From contig NZ_CANMAO010000007.1 of NCBI RefSeq assembly GCF_947495845.1, forward strand, positions 87,722-151,721: DNA of 64,000 nucleotides, given 5' to 3'. Below are positions 52,843 through 60,601 of the stretch, piece after piece. The stretch is from an uncultured Endozoicomonas sp. (lineage in GTDB: Bacteria > Pseudomonadota > Gammaproteobacteria > Pseudomonadales > Endozoicomonadaceae). The first letter of the stretch is position 1; every line of letters begins with the position of its first letter. The notes beneath the pieces are model-generated. The model was not told the origin of the DNA and searched no databases. It saw only the letters and a list, made by a program, of their open reading frames with translations. Both the position numbers and the translations under genes were made by a program.

Positions 52843-54486
52843 TTAAAGCGTTGAACTGTCGTCAGAATGGTCTGTTGGAGGCGAGAAGTCATAGGCACGT
52901 ATTCGGTACCAGCGGCCTTCCTGAATAACCTCTATGCGGGTTGGCTCTTTCAAGTCTTCGGTTTCCCTCAGCAGTTGATAGGCGTCCACTGTCATTGCTG
53001 GGCAGGGAGTGTGACCAAACCGCTTAACCCACCAGATAACCGCTTTTTGTCGTGCATAGCCGCCATGCTGAAAACAAACCCATTCACGTACTGTTTTCAG
53101 GCCGCAACGATAGAGCACCTGAACAGACGGTGGTTTGCCAAATTTTTCATGGATGCTGTAGACGACTTCATCCACTTCTAACCACTGAGGCTCGACCTGT
53201 GCAGAGAGCAGTGCTGCATCGGAGGCTACTGGGTCATGCTTTTCCCGTTCTGGAAACTCATACTGGCAGGCGGGACACACTCGCAAGCTTGCCAGTATGA
53301 TTTCAAAGCACTCCGGGCATTCTTTGACGGGTGGAGCCCCAGTGCCTTCACCGACTTTAATGCTGCCGATGGTGATTTGATCAATCGGACCATGCCGCTC
53401 CACATTGCCTCCGTAATCCAGAACCAGACAATCCTGTTTGTCCGTCTCAGGGCTGACCCGTAAACCTCTACCCAATATCTGTACATAAAGGCCAGGAGAT
53501 TTAGTGGCACGCAGTAAGGCAATTAGATTAGTGCGTGGTGCATCGAAGCCAGTGGTCAGTACGCCCTGACTGGTGAGAGCTTGAATATGGCCATTCTTAT
53601 AGTCATCGAGAATACGTGCGCGCTCGTCTTTTGGCGTTTTACCAGTGACACACTCCGCATGAATACCCGCATCCAGCAGTAACTGTTTTACCTGTTGGGC
53701 ATGGGCGATGCTGACGCAGAAGATCAACCAGGCATCCCGACCTTCGCCGTATTCAATAATTTCCGCTACGGCTTTTTCGGTAACGTCGTTTTCCTGCACA
53801 GCGGCTTCCATATCACTGCTTAGAAACTCACCCTGTCTGGTACGAACTCCCTTTAAATTGATTTTTTCTTTGCCGCCTTTGGAAGAGAGTGGTGATAGAT
53901 AGCCATCGTCAATCAATCGCTGAATATCGGTTTCATAAACAATGTCACTGAACAGAGGGTTTTTACCCTGTGTTAGCAGCCCCTGCTTCATGCGATAGGG
54001 CGTTGCCGTAAAACCAATAATTTTCAGGTTCGGATTAATGACTTTTAAAGCAGCGATAAAACGGGCATACATCGACTCTGAACGCTCACTGTTCAGGGTA
54101 TGCACTTCATCAATTAGCAACAGATCAACATGGCCAAGTTGTTCTGCCCGTTTATGAACACTCTGAATACTGGCAAACAGAACCTGTGCATCAGTATTAC
54201 GTGAGCCAATGGCCGCAGAGTAAATACCGGTAGGCGCTTCTGGCCAGATCGCCACAAGCTTTTCCAGATTCTGCTCAATGATCTCCTTCACATGGGAGAG
54301 CATCAAAAATCGTTGCCCTGGCCATTGCTCGAGAACACTGCGAATAAAGTCAGCGATAATAATGGATTTGCCACCGCCGGTACTGACACAGACCAGCGGA
54401 TTGCCTTCCGCCGAATTGAAGTACTGATAAATCGCTTCAATGGCTTCTTGCTGGTACCAGCGAAGTTTATAAGCCACTGATGCCAC
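52843..54486 (-). CDS. Phage DEAD/DEAH-type superfamily 2 helicase
   Basis: A 547-residue SF2 helicase of the phage/SSL2 type. LRWYQQEAIEAIYQYF (Q-like region), VSTGGGKSII (motif I), LIDEVHTLN (DEVH), GFTATPYR (motif III), and QALTSQGVLTTGFDAP and LGRGLRVSP (motifs V, VI). It also has a Cys-rich zinc segment (CPECFEI...CPACQYEFP). Its C-terminus continues past the helicase domain. Part of a leftward early cluster with nuclease and recombination proteins. Confidence 0.88.
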   Translation of the reverse strand: MASVAYKLRWYQQEAIEAIYQYFNSAEGNPLVCVSTGGGKSIIIADFIRSVLEQWPGQRFLMLSHVKEIIEQNLEKLVAIWPEAPTGIYSAAIGSRNTDAQVLFASIQSVHKRAEQLGHVDLLLIDEVHTLNSERSESMYARFIAALKVINPNLKIIGFTATPYRMKQGLLTQGKNPLFSDIVYETDIQRLIDDGYLSPLSSKGGKEKINLKGVRTRQGEFLSSDMEAAVQENDVTEKAVAEIIEYGEGRDAWLIFCVSIAHAQQVKQLLLDAGIHAECVTGKTPKDERARILDDYKNGHIQALTSQGVLTTGFDAPRTNLIALLRATKSPGLYVQILGRGLRVSPETDKQDCLVLDYGGNVERHGPIDQITIGSIKVGEGTGAPPVKECPECFEIILASLRVCPACQYEFPEREKHDPVASDAALLSAQVEPQWLEVDEVVYSIHEKFGKPPSVQVLYRCGLKTVREWVCFQHGGYARQKAVIWWVKRFGHTPCPAMTVDAYQLLRETEDLKEPTRIEVIQEGRWYRIRAYDFSPPTDHSDDSSTL

Positions 54487-54769
54487 CTTTCATATCGTTA
54501 ATGATTTTGCTGGCGATTCGTTCCACCCGTTTGCGATCAAAGTAAGTCATCTGGCGTTGGTAATGTTTCCCATCTCTCCATTCTGCTATTTGCTCTTGCA
54601 CCTCTGCCATCAGGGCACTGAGAATCCGTTCACAGAACAGAGGGCTAATATACGGCAGCTCATCATTAAAACTAATACGGACTATTTCGGAGGTGTCGTT
54701 ATCAGTTTTCAGATCTATCCAGTTATCTGAATAATCGGCGGTACTGACACGCTTCAGTAGTTCAGCCAT
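54467..54769 (-). CDS. Unknown phage protein
   Basis: A 100-residue acidic protein with many charged residues in a helical C-terminal half (YFDRKRVERIASKIINDMK). It overlaps the helicase start by 20 bases and the nuclease stop by 8. No family recognised; conserved position next to the nuclease suggests a recombination accessory. Confidence 0.55.
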   Translation of the reverse strand: MAELLKRVSTADYSDNWIDLKTDNDTSEIVRISFNDELPYISPLFCERILSALMAEVQEQIAEWRDGKHYQRQMTYFDRKRVERIASKIINDMKGGISGL

Positions 54770-55865
54770 GGTCAGTCTCCTTGCTTTTGTTCTTGTCAGT
54801 ATTGGCCACTACTGTGCCATTGAAGTTTTTTTTCAGTTCGTTCAGTTGGGTATCCGTCAGCAGGGCTTTATCTTCTACAGCCTGAATCTCTCTGGATGAA
54901 AATTGCCCTTGACCACCGCCAGTCATAAAGACCTCTCCGGTGGCTTTGAGTCTGTATTTAATCCAGAACTCACCACTGTCCAGAGGCTCAGCAAACGACT
55001 CTAGCAAATAAGGGTTATAAAGGTGCTCATCACAACCGGATTTCTGAACCTGTAATGGAATTTCCATATTGTGGCGAGCGCAGTGCCACTGCCCGGAGTT
55101 ATCCACGGAATCGACCGGGGTTGAATGCAGGCAGGTTCGACAATTTACGGCAGGCGTCTCCTGACCGTGACAGATACCATGATGATCACAGAACTTGCAG
55201 AGATACCAGCTTGGGTCATCGCTGATTTTATTCAGAGGCCGGTCACTGGCGATAACACATTCCGCACGAGTCACAGTGGCTTTGCCGATGTTTGCATCCA
55301 GTCGAATCCGCTCGCCGTAGAGCTCATCGGTATTCTTATTTACGGCAATATAAAAGGCTCTGGTCAACTGTGGGCTGGCGAGATACATATACACCTGCAT
55401 CTGCACAAAATGTTCCGGTTTGGCTTCGGCGACACCTTTCTTGACCAGATGACTGAATGACTTCTCATTGTGGGTTTTCATCTCGATCAGATGCCAGGTT
55501 TTCGGAGCTTCAATAAAACCCTGACCGACACCATCCATTGAGCCACCAAAATGACCATGGCAGGCTGAGACTCTGAATTGCTCACCTGTAGCGGGATCAG
55601 CCCCAAAGATTTTGATGCCAATACTTCGCAGGTCAGCCACGAAACGCTCTTCTACCAGGTGCCCGGTTTGAAACAGGCGCAATAATTGCCCGCTGTGTTT
55701 AACCTCCGTACACCATCGGAAGGTGTACCAGAGCGCCCGTTCACAGGGGCGGCCAATGATCGAACCGCCAAGGTGTGCGCGAAAGCCGTCGTTTTGATTC
55801 TCTTCGTAATGCTTAACGATGGCTTTGATCGTTGTTTGATGTGGTTCTGGAATATCCATATTCAA
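54762..55865 (-). CDS. PD-(D/E)XK phage nuclease (Cas4/RecB-like)
   Basis: A 367-residue nuclease. FGGSMDGVG and WHLIEMKTHNEKSF carry the Asp and ExK of the PD-(D/E)XK active site, and QMQVYMY is the usual motif III helix. A Cys cluster (CKFCDHHGIC, CRTC) suggests an Fe-S or zinc site as in Cas4-like exonucleases. Works with the DUF669 protein and AAA ATPase in phage recombination. Confidence 0.82.
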   Translation of the reverse strand: MNMDIPEPHQTTIKAIVKHYEENQNDGFRAHLGGSIIGRPCERALWYTFRWCTEVKHSGQLLRLFQTGHLVEERFVADLRSIGIKIFGADPATGEQFRVSACHGHFGGSMDGVGQGFIEAPKTWHLIEMKTHNEKSFSHLVKKGVAEAKPEHFVQMQVYMYLASPQLTRAFYIAVNKNTDELYGERIRLDANIGKATVTRAECVIASDRPLNKISDDPSWYLCKFCDHHGICHGQETPAVNCRTCLHSTPVDSVDNSGQWHCARHNMEIPLQVQKSGCDEHLYNPYLLESFAEPLDSGEFWIKYRLKATGEVFMTGGGQGQFSSREIQAVEDKALLTDTQLNELKKNFNGTVVANTDKNKSKETDHG

Positions 55866-55926
55866 GCACCGTTACCATTGATTGAGCTTCAAAAAGTCAG
55901 GGGGCAAGCCCCCTTGGTGAATGTGA

Positions 55927-56433
55927 TTATTTTTGACCCCAGGGCGGTGCTGCTGAATGAGCAGCCGGAGGGTTCTGAGGTTGAGGCGCAGCAGCATAGG
56001 TTGGTGTTTGCTGCTGGGGAACCGGGGCGCCCGGTGCAGGTTGTCCGGAGACATTGATCCACTTTTTGACTTCATTCTTCGGGCCATAGCCAGGATCATT
56101 CTTAACCACGACCCGAACCCGGATGACCTGATTCAACAGTTGATCCGTATCGCTGATCATTGGTTGGCCAATGGCGTGAGCAATACGGCTGAGTTCCTTT
56201 CTACCAATCTCTTCTGCCTTCGGACTTCTGTTTTCAACATTATGCTGTGACCAGAGTTTCCGACTCTCGTATTGTCCTTCCATGATCGTATAGGTGAGCT
56301 TCACCATACGGCCGCCAGATTTGGTATTTTCCAGCGATGCTTCGGTGATCATGGTGAGATACTCACCAGGAGGCAAAGTATCAAACTCATCGGTAGGATC
56401 ATAATCTCCGGCGTTAAAACCTAACTGTGCCAT
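55927..56433 (-). CDS. DUF669-family phage protein
   Basis: A 168-residue protein with the DUF669 pattern: LGFNAGDYDPTDEFDTLPPGEYLTMI, KSGGRMVKLTYTIMEGQYESRKLWS, IAHAIGQPMI. The C-terminal 45 residues are Pro/Gln/Ala-rich and end PPWGQK, a flexible tail like those of single-strand DNA-binding proteins. AAGGAG 9 bases before ATG 56433. Likely a single-strand binding role. Confidence 0.82.
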   Translation of the reverse strand: MAQLGFNAGDYDPTDEFDTLPPGEYLTMITEASLENTKSGGRMVKLTYTIMEGQYESRKLWSQHNVENRSPKAEEIGRKELSRIAHAIGQPMISDTDQLLNQVIRVRVVVKNDPGYGPKNEVKKWINVSGQPAPGAPVPQQQTPTYAAAPQPQNPPAAHSAAPPWGQK

Positions 56434-56444
56434 GGGCAATCTCC

Positions 56445-57214
56445 TTATTGTTGGCTCGAGTTATGGGTCAGTGCGTCACTAAATGCCTGCCAGCTCAGAG
56501 GTATTTCTGCCGGCAGGCCATAGCGATTCTTGGCAACGAAACTCGGACGAGCTTCGGTATAGAGGTAGCGTTGACCCGTACTGATGCCACGGGTTTTTAC
56601 CTTGTTAAAACCGCCTTCTTCCTTTTCGATGACGGTCTTGTAATCAGCGAACAGTACGCAGTCCACCGACTCCTGAATCAGATCACTGGCTCGTTTATGA
56701 AGCTTGATCTGGTAGCGGTCATAGCTGTCAGTAGTTGGGCTTTCAAAGCGTTTGATTTCCGAATGGGCAATTAGAATAAAGGCCATGCCTTTTTCATTGC
56801 GCAGTGCAAAGAGACCATCCAGCAGTTGTCGCCATAAATCCAATGCCAGCACAAACCCTTTGCCATAGCCGAAGTCGTCTATAGCTTGATACCGCTCACC
56901 CTTTGGACCCACATAGATATCGCAGAGATGCTGCCATTCCAGTGGTTCGAGATGGTCCAGACTATCAATGACCACGGTCTGATAGCTGTGCTCGGAGGTA
57001 TAGAGAACGGCAAGGGCATCCAGTACATCCTGAAAGCTGGTCATCATGGGAAAGGCATCCACTTCCAACCCAGACCATCTTCGGTCTGAATAAATACTGG
57101 GTTTGGCGCATTCGCTGCGAAGGTGGTTTTACCCACACCGGCAGGACCGTGCTCAACAATGCCAGGCGCTTTGATGCCGGTTGAACGACTGATGGATTCC
57201 AGAGAGATAGCCAT
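56445..57214 (-). pseudogene. Phage AAA/RecA-like ATPase, frameshifted
   Basis: From ATG 57214 one frame gives MAISLESISRSTG, Walker A HGPAGVGKTTFAANAP and FIQTEDGLGW, then stops at WKWMPFP. The neighbouring frame resumes LEVDAFPMMTSFQDVLDAL, Walker B QTVVIDSLDHLE, and ends with SDALTHNSSQQ. A missing G in the GGGTTGG run at about 57067-57071 accounts for it. In other phages this is one NTP-binding protein of about 255 residues. Either a real mutation, or a sequencing error. Confidence 0.85.
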
Positions 57215-57624
57215 TATTGCACCTCCAGTCGTTCAAATTTAATAGCTGTCTTTTTGGGCTTGGTAGTGATGGCTTCGGCGATCAGGTTATAGCTGGCTCG
57301 ATCAAGACCCTGCAGGCTTTTAAGCTGACGGGTATCAATCTCCAGTTTGCTGCGGACAACCTTTGCCGCGACACTTTCCGGGATTCGATTTTTCACCTGA
57401 TGCCACTTGTCAGTATCCAGTGTCCGGGTAAAGCCAGCGACGGTGGTGACTTTGTAATAGTCTCCCTTGGTGGAATAGCTGCCCTCGTCTTTAACACCTA
57501 CGAGTTCACATAATTGCTGCTCAATAGCGAGGCGATGATCCTTTGCCTTCTGTTCGGATTGTTTGGCTTGCTCTAACTCGTAGGTGAGTTGATCCAGCCG
57601 TGAAACATGGTTGCTTTCGGTCAT
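57214..57624 (-). CDS. Unknown phage protein, possible recombination accessory
   Basis: A 136-residue protein with an N-terminal coiled coil (about 10-45) and a C-terminal domain starting GDYYKVTTVAGFTRTLDTDKW. It overlaps the ATPase start (TAATG). Position between ATPase and the upstream phage gene is typical of phage recombination clusters. No named function. Confidence 0.6.
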   Translation of the reverse strand: MTESNHVSRLDQLTYELEQAKQSEQKAKDHRLAIEQQLCELVGVKDEGSYSTKGDYYKVTTVAGFTRTLDTDKWHQVKNRIPESVAAKVVRSKLEIDTRQLKSLQGLDRASYNLIAEAITTKPKKTAIKFERLEVQ

Positions 57625-57654
57625 GGCAATTCCTTTTGCTGTGGTGGGTTGTGG

Positions 57655-57962
57655 TTAACCGACGGGTTTCAGGTAATGGTTCAGATCATTAAGGCAGGTG
57701 ATCTCCACATGACCAGTTTTGTCGGTGAGGTCAATCAACAGATTGTTGATATGAAAAACGTCCGGGATAACGGACTCGGTGGCGTTGGTCTGCTCAACCA
57801 GATGGTTGTTCAGGCAAACGATGGTATGCAGGAGTGTGGTGCGTGCGGTTTCAGCCTTGTTCCTTAACGACTTGGCCTGCCCAATTGGTTAGCCTGACCT
57901 TCTAATGAAACAACTTCACTGGCTACATCCTCAATAATCTTTCCCTGAGTTACGAGGTCCAT
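57655..57962 (-). pseudogene. Phage early gene of unknown function, broken by a 17-bp duplication
   Basis: From ATG 57962 the frame gives MDLVTQGKIIEDVASEVVSL and EGQANQLGRPSR then stops. In the adjacent frame the protein continues QAKSLRNKAETARTTLLHTI to TAA 57655. The segment GCCTG(C/A)CC occurs at 57875 and 57892, 17 bases apart, so an imperfect 17-bp duplication explains the shift; removing it yields EGQAKSLRNKAE. It is the first gene of the leftward cluster. No family recognised. Confidence 0.6.
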
Positions 57963-58258
57963 GGTTGTCTGTCGTCCAAATTGTTATTTGAATTTTTAAA
58001 CAACAGATTGCTCTCATGGGGAATGAGTGTCAAATATTTTTTTTAACAATTTCGACAAGGGGTTTTGGTAGAGGCGGGATGGTGCTACGACAGGCGCAAG
58101 TTTGATGATATCTAATAGAGAGTTATTTATACCAATTCATTCGGTAAATCGTCGAGCACCTCCAACATTCTCAAAAGACCCCGCTTTACATAGGGAACTA
58201 ACAATCAAGGTTGCTGTCCAAGGCTAAAGTGCATTTATTGGGAAGTATTTGAATAGAT
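57963..58258. other. Phage spacer with A+T-rich stretch
   Basis: These 296 bases between the leftward early cluster and the M28 gene contain no gene I can support. A T-rich block at 58030-58050 and other A+T-rich sequence could hold promoters. Confidence 0.35.
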
Positions 58259-59578
58259 ATGAACGAAATGAATGGCGTATATAAGGATCAGGCTGTTTCA
58301 TTTCTCCCTGCTCAAGATGTTGAGGGACAAGCTGATCAGAAAGGCAATACTTGGGGGAGAAGGGTAGAGCGTTTTTCTGAGTCAACTCCGGGAAAGCTGA
58401 TACTAGGTGGTTTGATTCTTATTGGTGTTGGTACGATCGGAGCTTTGATTGCTGTACCGTTGGCTCTTTCAAATAGGGCTTCGATATCACCAACGAATGC
58501 GTCGCTGAATTTATCTCAAACAAATAAGAATATTTCGTATCCAACAACTTATTTACCTACGGATTTGCAGACAGAACCTCTGGTAACCTCCTCCTTGCCT
58601 ACCTTGCAGAACCATGCCGACCCAGGTTTGCCAGAAAAGTTGGAATCGCAGATAGATTCATCATCCCTTGAAAGTATGTTGCAAGAATTATTAACTTTTG
58701 GATCAAGGTCAAGTTGGTGTGATGCCCGCGGAAATGGATTTGCTAATGCCTCTGATTGGCTGAAAGAAAAAATTGAAGAACTCGATTTGCCCGTGGAAAA
58801 AAGTACTTTTAATTATGAAGATACCTATTATGGGATGTCTTTAAGACAATGTTCTCGAAACAAGGCGCTAAGTTCGAGTAATCTTTTTACTATGTTTCCT
58901 GGTGAAAGTCAGGAATGCATTATTATAGGAGCCCATTTAGATACAGTGACTAATACCGTAGGGGCAAATGATAATGGCTCTGGTGTGGTTAGTTTGTTTG
59001 AAATGATCCGTGTTTTACAAAAAGAGAATTTTAAACCAAAGCACTCAATTGTGTTTGCTTTTTGGGGAGCTGAAGAGGCAGGCAAAACACTATTGGGCTC
59101 TGCTGATTTTCTTCATGCCGACAATGCTCAAATAACGCTGGCAAACTTGTGGGAGCAAGCAGGAAAGAATGCCACAGGAAAATTTACAATTAGTGGTTAT
59201 ATAAATCTTGATATGGTTGCAGGAAACGCTAGCGGCAATGAAGGCATTGTTATTAGTGACCCTGATGCGGCATCAACATTTTGGGAGTACCTTCCCTACA
59301 GTGGCTTTAAACGTATTGCCGAGGGAACACGTCGTATTAGCCAGCTATTTTCTGAGTATTTTACCAGGAAGGATATACCCTTCACAAAAACCAAAATGCG
59401 AAGGGTGGGTGATCATGCCAGCTTTCAGGATAAATCGATACCGTCCGTCATGCTGTACACAGGGTATGATAACTGCTACCACAAGAACTGTGATAATGGC
59501 AGCAATGTGGATTTTCAGAAGCTTGAAAACTGCACTAAATCTGCACTGAATGTTGCTGTCAGGCTGGCATCGAAATAG
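58259..59578 (+). CDS. Membrane-anchored M28-type aminopeptidase
   Basis: A 439-residue protein: an N-terminal cytoplasmic segment, one membrane anchor (about 47-70, ILGGLILIGVGTIGALIAVPLAL), a Ser/Thr/Asn-rich linker, and an M28 metallopeptidase domain from about 135. The di-zinc ligands and catalytic Glu are in GAHLDTV (His226, Asp228), GANDNGSG, WGAEEAG (Glu272/273), INLDMVAG and YHKNCDN. Sequence complete. It lies between the prophage early cluster and the CI repressor, with lower G+C than either, so it looks like a moron (added cargo). Substrate unknown. Confidence 0.85.
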   Translation: MNEMNGVYKDQAVSFLPAQDVEGQADQKGNTWGRRVERFSESTPGKLILGGLILIGVGTIGALIAVPLALSNRASISPTNASLNLSQTNKNISYPTTYLPTDLQTEPLVTSSLPTLQNHADPGLPEKLESQIDSSSLESMLQELLTFGSRSSWCDARGNGFANASDWLKEKIEELDLPVEKSTFNYEDTYYGMSLRQCSRNKALSSSNLFTMFPGESQECIIIGAHLDTVTNTVGANDNGSGVVSLFEMIRVLQKENFKPKHSIVFAFWGAEEAGKTLLGSADFLHADNAQITLANLWEQAGKNATGKFTISGYINLDMVAGNASGNEGIVISDPDAASTFWEYLPYSGFKRIAEGTRRISQLFSEYFTRKDIPFTKTKMRRVGDHASFQDKSIPSVMLYTGYDNCYHKNCDNGSNVDFQKLENCTKSALNVAVRLASK

Positions 59579-59581
59579 TTT

Positions 59582-60196
59582 TCATGTTTGACAGGATTGG
59601 TAAATACCAATAAGAGTGCCGAGATAGTTATCTCGAACCACTTCGACAGGTTGAAATCGAGGGTTTGAGAAAACCAGCATGGCTTTTCCGTTCAGCTCTT
59701 CGTAGATGCCCAGTACTGGTGTGGTGTCGTTAAACAGTGCAATGGCGCCAAGTTCCAGTGTGACTTTCGGATCGATAAAAATATGTGCTTGCTGTGGAAT
59801 GGTAACAGCAGGCGTGCCGCAGCTGTCCATGGAACTGCCCTTGGTTTTTAGGGAGAAGGTCAGATCGCTGCACTCTTCAGGGCAATAAATCCAGGGCGCA
59901 TTGCCCGGTGTCATCTGGTTCAGCACGTAGTCCGTCACTTCTGTTTCATCCAGCAGCGGAACGGCTTTGCCTGTTGGGGTTTCACGACTGATGCCGGTGG
60001 CCAGATAATCCTGGGAAACCCCGAGAACGGAAGCAATTTTGTATTGCACCATTGTCTCGTTGTTTTCACTCAAATCCATTTTTGCACCTAACCAAACGGA
60101 CACTGCCGAGCGAGTCACCCCAAGCCGGTTCGCCAGTTCGCTCTGGGATATCTTCTGTTTGGCCAGCAAAATTTTGGTGCGCTCTTTCCAATCCAT
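59582..60196 (-). CDS. Phage CI-type repressor with S24-like domain
   Basis: A 204-residue repressor. An HTH_3 domain ISQSELANRLGVTRSAVSVWL (about 17-37) is joined by a linker to an S24 LexA-like domain with Ser in TKGSSMDSC. The general-base Lys usually found in the segment after the dyad (V-K-R/x) is replaced: the region reads TPVLGIYEELNGK. So self-cleavage may be absent. Its stop is four bases from the convergent M28 stop. Confidence 0.87.
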   Translation of the reverse strand: MDWKERTKILLAKQKISQSELANRLGVTRSAVSVWLGAKMDLSENNETMVQYKIASVLGVSQDYLATGISRETPTGKAVPLLDETEVTDYVLNQMTPGNAPWIYCPEECSDLTFSLKTKGSSMDSCGTPAVTIPQQAHIFIDPKVTLELGAIALFNDTTPVLGIYEELNGKAMLVFSNPRFQPVEVVRDNYLGTLIGIYQSCQT

Positions 60197-60240
60197 GAGT
60201 CTGACTCTGTTGTGTAATTCTGTTCTTCCATTATTCGTTC

Positions 60241-60278
60241 TTTAGCAATTATTTACCAGTTGCTAAAGGTTTGCTAAA
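60241..60278. promoter_or_regulatory. Repressor operator cluster in the early promoter region
   Basis: TTTAGCAA at 60241-60248 is the inverse of TTGCTAAA at 60260-60267, with an 11-base spacer, and a second TTGCTAAA at 60271-60278 repeats it at 11-bp spacing. They lie between the CI gene and the rightward early genes, where operators are expected. Confidence 0.7.
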
Positions 60279-60378
60279 TGAAATTGTTGAATTATAAGTT
60301 CGACAAATTTGACATTCGGTAGAGGGAAAGAACAGACTGAAAAACCGCCAGACGGATAACCCATCGATAGGAGGCCTT

Positions 60379-60588
60379 ATGGATGAGGCAGATATCGCCA
60401 GTAACTACCAGCAGCGTGAGATGGATACACTGCTGAGTCATCACCAGAAAAAACAAACACTAACGGTTCAAGACTCTGCAGATTGTTGTGAAGAGTGTGG
60501 CTTTGACATTCCCTCTGAACGACAAGTTGCTGTGCCGGGTTGTTCGTTATGCATTCAGTGCGCAATAAGACTTGAACAAACCAGTTAA
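60379..60588 (+). CDS. TraR/DksA-type zinc-finger protein
   Basis: A 69-residue protein of the TraR/C4 zinc-finger group. The finger is CEECGFDIPSERQVAVPGC with a further C-x2-C (CIQC), and the N-terminal part is a helix with the acidic tip (MDEADIA). TraR-like phage proteins bind RNA polymerase and mimic DksA/ppGpp. GGAGG lies nine bases before the ATG. First gene of the rightward early operon. Confidence 0.88.
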   Translation: MDEADIASNYQQREMDTLLSHHQKKQTLTVQDSADCCEECGFDIPSERQVAVPGCSLCIQCAIRLEQTS

Positions 60589-60601
60589 CGAGAGGGCAAG
60601 C

